NCBI GenBank assembly: GCA_020049835.1
Contig: JAGVLK010000013.1
Location: 1-48,278, forward strand
DNA from: Candidatus Babeliales bacterium
Lineage (GTDB): Bacteria > Babelota > Babeliae > Babelales > Vermiphilaceae
Reading direction: 5' to 3'
Length of the DNA stretch: 48,278 bases
Positions 17,512 to 26,376 of this stretch are shown piece by piece. The notes beneath the pieces are model-generated. The model did not search any database, was not told the origin of the DNA, and was given only the letters and a program-made list of their open reading frames with translations. A program made the position numbers and the translations under genes. Each line of letters starts with the position of its first letter. The stretch's first letter is position 1.

Positions 17512-17754
17512 ATGAAAATAGAAACTTCCCGCATAACTATAGATATACCAAAGGCACAGCACAAAATGCTCAAAGCAAAAGCTGCGATGTTAGGCAAAAG
17601 CATGAGAGAAATAGTACTTGAAGGTATTAACACAGCACTTTGCAATAACATTCCTAATGCGGAAACGCAAAAAGTCATCGATGAAATTGAAAAAGGCAAA
17701 GGCTTAAAAAAAGCCAAAAATCTTGATGATCTTTTCGAAAAATTAGGAATATAA
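17512..17754 (+). CDS. RelB/DinJ-type antitoxin
   Basis: This 80-residue protein begins with a short beta strand (SRITIDIP) followed by two helices (KMLKAKAAMLGKSMREIVLEGI), the ribbon-helix-helix DNA-binding pattern of type II antitoxins. Its Lys- and acid-rich C-terminus (KKAKNLDDLFEKLGI) is the likely toxin-binding tail. AGG lies six to seven bases before the ATG. The toxin gene starts two bases after its stop, so the pair is translationally linked. Antitoxins of this kind usually repress their own promoter. Confidence 0.8.
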   Translation: MKIETSRITIDIPKAQHKMLKAKAAMLGKSMREIVLEGINTALCNNIPNAETQKVIDEIEKGKGLKKAKNLDDLFEKLGI

Positions 17755-17756
17755 AA

Positions 17757-18023
17757 ATGTTAGCGGTTGTTTATAAAGTCAAATTCAACAAAGATGTTGA
17801 AAAGGCTCTAAAGCGTGGCAAAAATATAAAAAAATTAAAAGAAGTTATATCATTGCTTGTGCATGAACAACCATTACCACCCAAATATCGAAACCATAAA
17901 CTTATTGGGAATTATCAAGGATATTGGGAATGTCACGTTGAACCAGACTGGCTTCTTATCTACAAAATAACAGTTACAGAAATAACATTCGCTCGAACAG
18001 GAACTCATTCCGATTTGTTCTAA
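17757..18023 (+). CDS. YafQ-type mRNA interferase toxin
   Basis: This 88-residue RelE-superfamily toxin retains every residue used by E. coli YafQ for ribosome-dependent mRNA cleavage, at a constant offset of three. H47, H60, D64, W65, R80, H84 and F88 correspond to YafQ H50, H63, D67, W68, R83, H87 and F91. The context is also right, with the antitoxin immediately upstream. It should therefore be catalytically competent. The pair sits between hppA and the family of secreted unknown proteins. Confidence 0.88.
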   Translation: MLAVVYKVKFNKDVEKALKRGKNIKKLKEVISLLVHEQPLPPKYRNHKLIGNYQGYWECHVEPDWLLIYKITVTEITFARTGTHSDLF

Positions 18024-18056
18024 ATTTTATGAGGAGTAGTATTCATGTAAGTTATC

Positions 18057-18644
18057 TTGGGCGTCATCCTCACAGCTGTAAACATTTTGCACGCTGCATC
18101 ACTAGAGCCACATCTTTTAATGTGCTACTGGCCAACGCATGTTACACGTTTGGAAATATGCAGCAAACATGATAAAGCCGCACAAACATTAAGCTGTAGC
18201 CTAATTGATTTAGAATCACGTAGACAATCTGATACCGTAACGCTCAAGGGCAATTGGCTATATCCTACCCCGGGTTGCAGCACACACATGAAGCTCAGTC
18301 TGATCGCACATGCACAATACCCCGCAAGCACTATTAATGGAAGATTTCTTGCATTACCATGCCATCCTTCTTTTGGGCATCTTGTTTCATTATCTGCCAT
18401 CATATTGGATAAGCACCTTAATGAACATATAACATCAATCCATCAATGCATAGATCTATTAAAGAAGCAACAATATGCTCATCCCGTGCTCATATTGGAT
18501 GTTGCTGCTTGGCTTACCTGCTCTTTTGGACCGCACTGGCAACTGCTATTACCCATGTATAATTACTATGGCGAACTGCTCACTAGAGCAGAATATGATA
18601 CACAGTTTCCTATGTTGCGCTCACGCATCAAAAGACAACGTTAA
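18057..18644 (+). CDS. Secreted-family protein (member 2) with damaged start
   Basis: This paralogue of the next gene shares the SDTV-L stretch, KLSL, and the C-terminal HPVLILDVAAWL...FGPHW...LLP arrangement. The ribosome site GAGGAG points to the ATG at 18045, but the very next codon is TAA, after which the frame continues through a signal-peptide-like stretch (VILGVILTAVNILHAAS). A TTG at 18057 is the only nearby in-frame start that could rescue it, leaving a short signal peptide without a charged N-terminus. It is either a recent pseudogene or weakly expressed from the TTG. Function is unknown. Confidence 0.5.
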   Translation: MGVILTAVNILHAASLEPHLLMCYWPTHVTRLEICSKHDKAAQTLSCSLIDLESRRQSDTVTLKGNWLYPTPGCSTHMKLSLIAHAQYPASTINGRFLALPCHPSFGHLVSLSAIILDKHLNEHITSIHQCIDLLKKQQYAHPVLILDVAAWLTCSFGPHWQLLLPMYNYYGELLTRAEYDTQFPMLRSRIKRQR

Positions 18645-18723
18645 CTATTGATTTACTTACTGCAGATATTGCGTGTAAACTACAATTGACAAAAATTGAA
18701 TTTTTAAAAAAAAGGAACTTTTC

Positions 18724-19440
18724 ATGCATATCCATGTACTGTTAATTATGCTTGTAAGCATAAGCTTCACTTCTCTCAATGCCGCGGCAAAAAAAGAACC
18801 TACCGCATCACAAGAGCTGTTTGCATTATATGATCCCTCATGTACTTCCTGCTGTAAAAGTATTTTTGACCTGCGCGGCGGTATAGATGAGAAAAACAAG
18901 CAACTCACATTAACACTTACCAAAGATGGTCAGCCCATTTCTGATACCGTTAAACTTTGGGCAAATGCACTCTATGTGCATCCAAATGACGGCAGACTTC
19001 CTCATCGCTTTCGATGGGATAATGAGCACGTAAAACTAAGTCTTGCTGCATTGCTTCAATATAAAGGAATTGGCAAAGTTGCATACGCTACTAAAAGTGT
19101 TTATTTATCCGTTGAAGACCATGCATTTAGGAATATTTATTTCTGTGGAAAATTTCTCATAATTAAGACTGGACAAGATTCACCATTACTAGTACCACCC
19201 ACACATAAATCTATAACGACAATTATACAAACTTTAAAATCAACACATGCATCTGATCCAAGCAAGTTTTCTCATCCAGTTATTATAGTTGATATTAACC
19301 ATTGGCTCACTAACTGTTTTGGTGCGGATTGGATACATAAATTGCCCACGCATAGACATCCTGTCTCCAAAGAAGTAATGACACAAACAGAATGGGATGC
19401 CATGAACCCAAAAGAAGTCTCTGCCAAAAAAACTAGTTAA
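18724..19440 (+). CDS. Secreted-family protein (member 3)
   Basis: The 238-residue protein starts with a good signal peptide (ending FTSLNAAAKK) after an AGGA site. The middle has beta-like stretches (LTLTLTKDGQPISDTVKLW, then VKLSLAALLQY) that align with member 2. The C-terminus has HPVIIVDINHWL, then FGADW and KLP, the family hallmark. Cys residues CTSCC near residue 40 could form disulphides in the periplasm or outside. I know no named family with these features. Its stop overlaps the murE stop by four bases, in convergent orientation. Confidence 0.6.
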   Translation: MHIHVLLIMLVSISFTSLNAAAKKEPTASQELFALYDPSCTSCCKSIFDLRGGIDEKNKQLTLTLTKDGQPISDTVKLWANALYVHPNDGRLPHRFRWDNEHVKLSLAALLQYKGIGKVAYATKSVYLSVEDHAFRNIYFCGKFLIIKTGQDSPLLVPPTHKSITTIIQTLKSTHASDPSKFSHPVIIVDINHWLTNCFGADWIHKLPTHRHPVSKEVMTQTEWDAMNPKEVSAKKTS

Positions 19441-20849
19441 TTACCCAATGCACACACTACCGCCGTATCGCTGTATGGCAAACGCACATTACCAATTACC
19501 TGGTACGCATCGGGGCCTTTGCCCAAAACTACTATAATAGATCCGGCACGGGAAAGCCGATATGCACGCGCAATTGCTTCTGCGCGATCTGGCTCAATAA
19601 CGCAGCGAGCTGTATGCTCGCCAGCAACGCCGGCCATAATTTCTGCGCAAATTGCTGCAATGCATTCATATGCAGGATTATCTGCAGTTAAAATCACCTG
19701 ATCGGCAAATTCTGCTGCAATCGCTCCCATTTTAGGGCGCTTTAAACGATCTTTACCACCGGCACAGCCAAACACCACAATAAGATGGTCCGTTAAGGTG
19801 CGCAGCAACTCAAGCACCTGCATGTACGATGCTGGTGTATGCGCGTAATCGATATAACAGATGGCACCATTGGGCAAAGCATGCCGTTGCAATCTGCCGG
19901 CAATACCATTAAAGGTAGCGAGTGCTTGCGCAATAGTAACATCATCAACATCTGCTGCATGTGCTAATGCACGCGCAATCAATATATTATATGCATTAAA
20001 AGTGCCCATAAGATGCGGCGCTTTAAATAATGTACCATCAAGCTCAACTTCTAATGATGGATAGATTTGCTTGCAAGCATCGGGTGGCAATGTATAACGT
20101 TTTAGTGGAAACAGCTTAGTACTTGGCAGGTCACGAAGCTCTGGATCATCATTATTAATAATCAGCGGTATATCATCACGCAAAAACAGACGAATATCAT
20201 TTTTAGCTGTAAAATAGGCTTCCATCGTGCCAAAAAATTCCATATGTTCATGATCAAAATTTGTCCATGCTGCAGCATCAAACCATATATCGTTCAATCG
20301 CTGCATGACGATTGCTTGAGCGGCAACTTCCATGACCACGTGCGTGACGCCCTCTTGCACGCACCGCGCTAAAAACATATGCAGATAATCGGGTTGCGGT
20401 GTGGTTAAACATGATGGATAGCGTTCATCTGCAATATGATTTTCCACGGTGGAAATAAGCGCCGCTTTAATGCCCGCAGCGCGCAGCATAGCAAAAGTAA
20501 GATATGCGGTTGTTGTTTTGCCTTTGGTGCCCGTAATGCCAATCATAAACAGTTTATTCGCAGGATGCCCATGCGCTTGCGCGCTCAATTCTGCAAGTGC
20601 TTGGCGTGTATCAGGTACATACGTAATTGGTATCTGCGCAGCTGCCAACTGCGCAACCAGTGATGCATCCAACTGTACATCTTCTTGCACCACAATGTGG
20701 CGAGCCCCTTGCGCAATCGCTTGCGCAATGAAGTGGCTACCGTCCTGTTTGAACCCTTTAATGGCAACAAAGGTGGTGCCGTCACCTACATGATCGGTAT
20801 GACAGGTGACGGGCCAAATTTTGGGTAACGACGTTTTATTTGTGTGCAT
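19437..20849 (-). CDS. murE: UDP-MurNAc-tripeptide ligase MurE with DNPA motif
   Basis: This 470-residue Mur ligase has the N-terminal UDP-binding domain, the ATP loop GITGTKGKTTTAY, the central TNFDHEHMEFFGT motif and the C-terminal ligand domain with FGCAGGKDRLKRPKMG. MurE adds the third amino acid of the peptidoglycan stem peptide. Diaminopimelate enzymes carry DNPR at the specificity loop; here D390-N391-P392 is followed by Ala, as in the lysine-adding Staphylococcus enzyme. The third residue may thus not be meso-DAP. The start overlaps the end of the symporter gene by 14 bases, with AGGA just upstream. Confidence 0.92.
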   Translation of the reverse strand: MHTNKTSLPKIWPVTCHTDHVGDGTTFVAIKGFKQDGSHFIAQAIAQGARHIVVQEDVQLDASLVAQLAAAQIPITYVPDTRQALAELSAQAHGHPANKLFMIGITGTKGKTTTAYLTFAMLRAAGIKAALISTVENHIADERYPSCLTTPQPDYLHMFLARCVQEGVTHVVMEVAAQAIVMQRLNDIWFDAAAWTNFDHEHMEFFGTMEAYFTAKNDIRLFLRDDIPLIINNDDPELRDLPSTKLFPLKRYTLPPDACKQIYPSLEVELDGTLFKAPHLMGTFNAYNILIARALAHAADVDDVTIAQALATFNGIAGRLQRHALPNGAICYIDYAHTPASYMQVLELLRTLTDHLIVVFGCAGGKDRLKRPKMGAIAAEFADQVILTADNPAYECIAAICAEIMAGVAGEHTARCVIEPDRAEAIARAYRLSRAGSIIVVLGKGPDAYQVIGNVRLPYSDTAVVCALGN

Positions 20850-22170
20850 ATTCCTGCAACGCTTTGCGAACTACCGGAAGCAACAACATAACTGCTGACA
20901 AGTTAAGAACTAACATGCAACCGTTAATGATACCACCGATATGAAAGAGTAGATCAGGTTTTACTAAGGCACCACCAAATGCAACGATGCAATAGATCAG
21001 GTTAAATAACCAAATATGTTTGCCGGCAGAAATAAAGAGCCAGATTTGACGCGCAATAAATGCATAAGTCACCAACACACCCATACCAAAGGTAATGGAA
21101 AGTGCCGTTACTATCCAGCTGCCAAAGTGCCCAAACGTTGTTTGGAATGCAACGCTCGTAAGTTCAGTGCTCGTAAATCCACTATTCCATGCGCCGCTTG
21201 CAACAATACACAATCCCACCAGAAAACAAACAATGGTACTCATAAATACTGAAAGCATACCCATAAAGCCATCTTCCACCGGGCGTTCACCGTTAGTTGC
21301 GCCAAAGAGAATACTGGAAGTACCAAGTCCTGCTTCTGAAGCGAAGATAGAACGGAAAATTCCAAAACGCATCGCTTGCTGCACGCTAAAACCAAGTGCA
21401 CCACCGGCAATTGCTTGTGGCGTCAATGCACTGACCACAATTAAACGCATTGCATCTGCAAGATTTGCCATATGATATACCAGCACAATCGATGCGCTGA
21501 TAAAAAAGAGAATTACTTTAAGCGGCGTTAACATATCCGAAACGCGTAAAATACGTGCTGCACCACCAAAAAGAACATACAAGGTGAACAGTAAAAAACC
21601 AACTGCTACAAATATCGGCGGTACTTGCCAACCTTGATGCAGACTCAAGGCAATGGAGTTACTTTGTAATGCGCAGCTAACAATACATGCAAATAGAAAA
21701 GCGCTCAATGCATAAATCCATGCAGCAACATTACCAAACATATTAGTGATATAGACAATTGGACCACCAAAATGTTGCCCACGCAATGTTTTTTTATACA
21801 CCGCCAAATAAACTTCAGCAAAGCGTGGCGCCATCAACAGCAACCCAATAACTACCATCCAAAAAACGGTACCCGGGCCGCCTGCATAAATAGCGGTTGC
21901 GACACCCGCCAAGCTACCGTTTCCCAACCCAGCACTTAAACTATTTAAAAATGCTTGTAATGGGGTTATTTGCCCTGCACCTGCACCACCTTGTGGCGTA
22001 AGTGCAACAACACAAGAACGTTTAAAATATCTAAATTGCACAAAACCAAGTGCGAACGTGCAGGCAATACTTACACCCACTACAAAGATAATTAATGGCC
22101 AACTTTCAATTTTATCCACTACATGTTCAATCACCGTAGAGATGGTTGACCATACCTCAGCAAATACCAT
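20836..22170 (-). CDS. AGCS-family sodium:alanine (amino acid) symporter
   Basis: The 444-residue protein has about ten membrane helices and the AGCS signature region SLSAGLGNGSLAGVATAIY followed by GGPGTVFWM. A later FRSIFASEAGLGTS, also typical, supports the call. Members import alanine or glycine with Na+. The start at 22170 follows AAAGGA at the right distance; the ATG at 22185 does not. The gene overlaps murE by 14 bases, so amino acid import and peptide-stem synthesis may be co-expressed. The canonical GTGNI is GNGSL here, a modest departure that could alter substrate range. Confidence 0.88.
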   Translation of the reverse strand: MVFAEVWSTISTVIEHVVDKIESWPLIIFVVGVSIACTFALGFVQFRYFKRSCVVALTPQGGAGAGQITPLQAFLNSLSAGLGNGSLAGVATAIYAGGPGTVFWMVVIGLLLMAPRFAEVYLAVYKKTLRGQHFGGPIVYITNMFGNVAAWIYALSAFLFACIVSCALQSNSIALSLHQGWQVPPIFVAVGFLLFTLYVLFGGAARILRVSDMLTPLKVILFFISASIVLVYHMANLADAMRLIVVSALTPQAIAGGALGFSVQQAMRFGIFRSIFASEAGLGTSSILFGATNGERPVEDGFMGMLSVFMSTIVCFLVGLCIVASGAWNSGFTSTELTSVAFQTTFGHFGSWIVTALSITFGMGVLVTYAFIARQIWLFISAGKHIWLFNLIYCIVAFGGALVKPDLLFHIGGIINGCMLVLNLSAVMLLLPVVRKALQEYAHK

Positions 22171-22298
22171 AACATTTCCTTTCATTTTACGTTAAGTTAT
22201 AGCTATACTTTTAGTATAATAAGATATTCAGCTACTGAGCGTTACATAACAAGACAAAAGTTGCAACCATTTTCAACATCTCAAGGATGAATATATCC

Positions 22299-22706
22299 AT
22301 GAAAACTCTGGCGCTTGATATTGGCGATGTCTGGACAGGCACCGCAATCTCTGATGCACTCGGCCTGACTGCACGTCCATATAAAACAGTGCAAACAACT
22401 GATCTTATGCCATTTATTGCACAACTCATTGGCCTAGAATCTATCACCACGGTAGTAATTGGGTTTCCAATCACCATGCGCGGTACCGAAAGTGACCAGA
22501 CACGCAAAGTTCTTGCCATGAAAGACAAACTACAAACAGCATTTCCGCTCATAAACTTTATGCTCTTTGATGAACGCATGACCAGCAAGCAAGCTTCCGG
22601 AATAAAGCATGCAAAGACAAAAGCAGATAAAATTGCTTCACATTCGATAGCAGCAGCGCTTATTCTTACTACCTACCTGGTATTTGCCAGCAATCATCGA
22701 GCGTGA
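22299..22706 (+). CDS. ruvX: YqgF/RuvX-family RNase H-fold nuclease
   Basis: This 135-residue protein matches YqgF in length and layout. It opens with LALDIGDVWTGTAISD (first acidic residue of the RNase H-like site), has VVIGFPITMRG in the middle and FMLFDERMTSKQA followed by KIASHSIAAALIL at the end. In E. coli YqgF takes part in 16S rRNA 5'-end maturation, and relatives resolve Holliday junctions. I start at 22299, with AAGGA eleven bases upstream; the ATG at 22287 would overlap that site. Confidence 0.85.
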   Translation: MKTLALDIGDVWTGTAISDALGLTARPYKTVQTTDLMPFIAQLIGLESITTVVIGFPITMRGTESDQTRKVLAMKDKLQTAFPLINFMLFDERMTSKQASGIKHAKTKADKIASHSIAAALILTTYLVFASNHRA

Positions 22707-22862
22707 AATTTTGTTGCAGATGTAATGCGGGTACAATCCATCCTAATCATAAGGATCGTTGCCACTATTATTGACAAAACAAAAATTCATTGTTTAGATT
22801 TTGAATAAAAGGATGAGCGCGTATGATGCTACGCACAAAGTGCATCAAAAAGGAGATAGCCG

Positions 22863-23042
22863 ATGAAGTGCAAAAAATGCGGTGGACTGATGGTATTGCA
22901 GTCTTTCTTTGATCATTTTTTAAATTTTGATGGATGGAAATGCCTAAATTGTGGTAAAATAATTTTACGAAAAGACAAAACTATCGAATTCGACACCTTT
23001 AGTACATTTTATCAACAACAGAAATGCAAAAATCGAAACTAA
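22863..23042 (+). CDS. Small zinc-ribbon protein (59 aa)
   Basis: This short gene encodes 59 residues with two CxxC knuckles, CKKCGG at residues 3-8 and CLNCGK about 20 residues later. That is the classic four-Cys zinc ribbon, followed by a basic/polar tail. AAGGAGAT precedes the ATG at good spacing, one of the best ribosome sites in the window. The tsaB start follows only three bases after its stop, and tsaB lacks a good ribosome site, so tsaB translation may depend on it. A TTGACA lies upstream near 22780. It could bind nucleic acid or a protein; the function is unknown. Confidence 0.7.
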   Translation: MKCKKCGGLMVLQSFFDHFLNFDGWKCLNCGKIILRKDKTIEFDTFSTFYQQQKCKNRN

Positions 23043-23045
23043 TCT

Positions 23046-23723
23046 ATGCTCCTTAGCCTCTGCATCACCAGCGATTACGACCAACTTCATATAGCTCTTG
23101 TTCAAGATGGCACTCTTTTGCATGCAGTACATGCAAACAAACATGATGGCAATAAAACTCTCGTGCCCGCAATTGTACAGCTACTAAACGAACAGCATGC
23201 CTCTTTAGAACAGATAAAGTATATAGCGGTCAATGTAGGGCCTGCGCCGTATACTAGCTTGCGCATAGTACTTTCCACCATGAACGGAATAGCTTATGCC
23301 ACCGGTATACCATTAGTAGAAGTTGATGCATTACGCGCATATCACCAACAATATGGCAATGTTGCGCCGATAACGGTTGCGCTCCTAAATGCCTTTAATA
23401 ATGAGCTCTTTTATGCCATTGAGGCACGCGGTAATTATATGAGTGGTTATGCATCAATAGGCCATCTCATTGCGCAATTGGCACAAACGTATCCACATGA
23501 ACCTATACTATTTTACGGTAATGGATTCGGATTGCATAAAGAAGCGATCATTGCACAACTTGGCGACTATGCGCAGTATGATGCCACCATTGCTGCCTAT
23601 CCGCAACTTGAACTTTTGGTACAAACTGGCCATGAACAATGGCTCCAGGGAACTACCACAGCACAAGCACATCCGCGCTATCTTAAAGAATTAGCTTATC
23701 AAAACTCAGTGAAAATAGGTTAA
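23046..23723 (+). CDS. tsaB: tRNA t6A biosynthesis protein TsaB
   Basis: The 225-residue protein has the TsaB layout: an ASKHA-type first strand (LSLCITSDYDQLHIALV), a helix with LVPAIVQLLNEQ, and the signature NVGPAPYTSLRIVLSTMNGIA, equivalent to GPGSFTGLRIG. TsaB scaffolds TsaD in making threonylcarbamoyl-adenosine at tRNA position 37. The first residues diverge from the usual DTS motif, as is common in reduced genomes. It is read with the small zinc-ribbon gene and overlaps the convergent ankyrin gene by four bases at the stop. Confidence 0.85.
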   Translation: MLLSLCITSDYDQLHIALVQDGTLLHAVHANKHDGNKTLVPAIVQLLNEQHASLEQIKYIAVNVGPAPYTSLRIVLSTMNGIAYATGIPLVEVDALRAYHQQYGNVAPITVALLNAFNNELFYAIEARGNYMSGYASIGHLIAQLAQTYPHEPILFYGNGFGLHKEAIIAQLGDYAQYDATIAAYPQLELLVQTGHEQWLQGTTTAQAHPRYLKELAYQNSVKIG

Positions 23724-24598
23724 ATTTCCCGCGCGCCCTGTGAGCGTAAAAACTTTTCTATATCTTTGTAGCCAAGCGAAAATGCCTGTTGCAATGGTGT
23801 ACCAATTTCAGGATCTGCAAACGAGCTTAAATTAACGCCAAGCTTGGTTAATGCTTGCACCATCGGTAGATTATTATCCATTACTGCATATACCAGCATC
23901 GTTTTGCCATTACGTGCATCTTCCAGATTAGCACCTAACTGTTTAAGCTCAGCCATAAACTCGACGCTGCCTTTTCGTGCAAGCTGTTTCCATGCCAAAT
24001 CAGTTGCTTGTTGCGGTGTAATGCCACCAAGTTGCGCTACCAAACCACGAAATGCCGAGCTTGTTTCATTCTCCATGGCATTTGCAAGTGCAACCATTTT
24101 TAATGCCGTAAGATCCGCCTTGAGCTGTTTGTAATGTTCAACATTATCAAGCGCCCAGGTTGCGAGACTTTCAAGCACGTTATAATATTTATGCTGTGCC
24201 GCAATAGCTAATGGACGCGTGTCTTGCAGCGTATCATAATTATCGGCCAAAATTTTAAATATCGCTTGTTGTTCAGGTGTACGCGCTGGATAACCGTTAG
24301 CAACCGCAAGGATGAGCATAATTAAATCATCATGCGTAAAACCATAGGATGGATCTGCAACAAGCGCCCGCATAATCTCTATTTTTTGCCGTAAAGGAAT
24401 TTCCTGCGTTAACAGAAATTGTGCTGTACGCGCAACACTTTCCGATGCTATTTGTGAGGTTAATAAAGCGAGAACTTCATTATTTGTTAAAAAGCGTTGT
24501 TCCTGCGTTGCCGTGTCATCTTGTAGATAAAGCCGTGTATGTACAGCCAAACCACTGAGTAAAGCAACTGCGACAATAATTTTAAGCGAGCGTTTCAT
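23720..24598 (-). CDS. Membrane-anchored or secreted ankyrin-like protein
   Basis: This 292-residue protein has an N-terminal signal or anchor segment (KIIVAVALLSGLAV). Its helical body ends in ankyrin-type units at about residues 205-290: FMAELKQLGANLEDARNGKTMLVYAV, then MVQALTKLGVNL and TPLQQAFSLGYKDIEKFL. The start at 24598 is preceded by GGAGG at ideal spacing, which makes the upstream GTG unlikely. Ankyrin domains bind proteins. With the export signal, an envelope or host-directed role is possible, but nothing in the sequence names the partner. Confidence 0.7.
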   Translation of the reverse strand: MKRSLKIIVAVALLSGLAVHTRLYLQDDTATQEQRFLTNNEVLALLTSQIASESVARTAQFLLTQEIPLRQKIEIMRALVADPSYGFTHDDLIMLILAVANGYPARTPEQQAIFKILADNYDTLQDTRPLAIAAQHKYYNVLESLATWALDNVEHYKQLKADLTALKMVALANAMENETSSAFRGLVAQLGGITPQQATDLAWKQLARKGSVEFMAELKQLGANLEDARNGKTMLVYAVMDNNLPMVQALTKLGVNLSSFADPEIGTPLQQAFSLGYKDIEKFLRSQGAREI

Positions 24599-24696
24599 AT
24601 GAGCCTCCACTATCTATTAAGCTATAGCTTAAGAATAGTGCAACTCTGCATATAAACGCAATGATTTACCTTTATAAAAGCTAAGATCCTGCTTTT

Positions 24697-25371
24697 TTAA
24701 CCCTTTGCATCTGCATCTATTTTACGCAATAACTCATAATCCAGATACGCTGCGGCTACCGCATCACCCATGTCTGCATTCACAAGATCTTGAGCAATCA
24801 GTTCCGGATTAATTGTTATTGAGTGCAAAGTGTTAACTATACCAGCAACTCGTTCATTGGTGAGCGACATACCACGTAAGAAAACGATCCCTTTATAGGT
24901 TGCTGCATAAGGTAATTTCAACAAAGATACTTCGGTGCTTGAATTCGATGTTATCTGCTTCATGTTGCCATCATGGAACAATAATAAAGCTTTTGTCTCA
25001 GGCCCTTTATATGCAATTAACATTTTATCACCACGTAGAAACATACAGAGTGCGTTAAATGTCGGTTGTAATGCCGCTTCGAGTTCCTGAGCAATCTTAC
25101 TAAATCCAAGATGCTGTTTATATGCAAAAAACTGCTTCAAAGCGCTGTCAGCATGTTTGTCAGCAATACTCAGCAACTGTGGTCCACAACAACCCTGAAC
25201 GAACAAATTAAAGGGCATCCCACACGTTGGCACAACCACACGTTTTACTGCTGCCAAATAGGGCATAGCTGACGATCGTGACAATGTTACACGATCCATA
25301 ACAGTATCGGCAGCACGCAACATCGCACAACTACCTAAAACCATGCACAAAACGATCAATTTTTTAATCAT
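24697..25371 (-). CDS. Secreted degenerate PP2C-like protein (copy 1 of 3)
   Basis: This 224-residue protein has a signal peptide (ending MLRAAD). The rest follows the order of a PPM/PP2C phosphatase fold: a first strand LLSIADKHAD, a helix, a strand pair MLIAYKGPETKALLLF where phosphatases have LYVANVGDSRAVL, then GIVFLRGMSL where they have LASDGLWD, and a final helix. The metal-binding Asp residues of those motifs are missing, so catalysis is unlikely. It aligns along its length with the two upstream genes. The PP2C assignment is inference from motif order. Confidence 0.5.
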   Translation of the reverse strand: MIKKLIVLCMVLGSCAMLRAADTVMDRVTLSRSSAMPYLAAVKRVVVPTCGMPFNLFVQGCCGPQLLSIADKHADSALKQFFAYKQHLGFSKIAQELEAALQPTFNALCMFLRGDKMLIAYKGPETKALLLFHDGNMKQITSNSSTEVSLLKLPYAATYKGIVFLRGMSLTNERVAGIVNTLHSITINPELIAQDLVNADMGDAVAAAYLDYELLRKIDADAKG

Positions 25372-25474
25372 CATATTCCTTTATACATGCAGCTACCTAC
25401 TGTTTTAAATTATCGATTACCAACTCTAGCGTAAATAACATTAAGCAGCAAGAATTTTAGACACCTTGTGAATG

Positions 25475-26284
25475 TTATATTACAAAGCAACATCCAGTTT
25501 TGACTGCTTTTGCAGCCGATGGCTGAGATGGTGCAAGTTGTTCAACTGCAAGTGAAAGAAGTTCAACGGTAGGAGATTTTTTAATCGTCCAACTATCCAA
25601 ATTCAACATGCCAATAGCCACGGTATGCGCTGGATCAAGTGTACTAATTGACTTTATAATTTCTTTTGTCGCATTTCCTTGTTGCATCTGTTCTTGTGCT
25701 GCCCCTGCAATCACTTCTTTAGATAATGTTACTCCACGCAAAAGCAATATAGCTCGCGCAACAGGGGTTTTAATGCTTGTAGTTATATTACTATATTCCG
25801 TGCTTATATCATTATGCGCAAGAACGACTATTCTTGACTGAGCGCCATGTACACCAATAAAAATACGGTCATGATTGGCAATAAGCAAAGATGCTTCCAC
25901 ACTATGCATCGTCCGCTCTTTAAATATGGTTGCAAATTCATCAGCATGCACCAATCTATGGGCTTTGGCTAATGATGCCGCTAATTTGCTCTCAAAATCA
26001 GGCAATCGTTCATCAACGATGGCGAGCATACATTGGTCTGGTTGCATAAAATGGCAATTACCTTTAACTACAAATGATCTTTCACCTAGAGAACGTGGTG
26101 AAGTTCGCTGCTCGCCAACTAAATCAGGTGCGATATAAAATGATCTGCGCAGAAGCATTTCCGGCAGCTCTATTTTAGCGTCATACACGGATTCTGATAT
26201 TGCCCCAGTAGTGGCAGAGGTAGAGGCTTCAGATGCTTGTATATAAGCTGGCAGCATTATAAGTAGCGCGAAGAGTTTTTTCAT
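25475..26284 (-). CDS. Secreted degenerate PP2C-like protein (copy 2 of 3)
   Basis: This 269-residue protein is the clearest of the three. After the signal peptide, CMLAIVDERLPDFESKLAASL stands where PP2C has VxDGHGG and its helix. SVEASLLIANHDRIFIGVHG and SRIVVL match the A(S/T)A...LYVANVGDSRAVL region, and RAILLLRGVTLSKEVIAG matches LASDGLWDVLS...EV. The catalytic aspartates are replaced. It ends in GCCFVI, a Cys-containing tail that could be lipidated or disulphide-bonded. I start at 26284 because AAGGA lies upstream. An extended -10 (TTGCTATAAA, hexamer at 26325-26330) is its likely promoter. Confidence 0.55.
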   Translation of the reverse strand: MKKLFALLIMLPAYIQASEASTSATTGAISESVYDAKIELPEMLLRRSFYIAPDLVGEQRTSPRSLGERSFVVKGNCHFMQPDQCMLAIVDERLPDFESKLAASLAKAHRLVHADEFATIFKERTMHSVEASLLIANHDRIFIGVHGAQSRIVVLAHNDISTEYSNITTSIKTPVARAILLLRGVTLSKEVIAGAAQEQMQQGNATKEIIKSISTLDPAHTVAIGMLNLDSWTIKKSPTVELLSLAVEQLAPSQPSAAKAVKTGCCFVI

Positions 26285-26376
26285 TGTACATCCTTGTGTC
26301 ATAGATACTCTGTTGCTTACCCACTTTATAGCAAGTATAGCCTAGCGGCAACAATTTTCTGTAGCCAAGAAGAGAT

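Noticed and set aside
22813-22866. 17-codon leader peptide overlapping the zinc-ribbon start by ATGA
   Set aside because: The purine-rich site abuts its ATG with no spacing, and it has no amino acid bias suggesting attenuation. The zinc-ribbon gene has its own strong ribosome site.
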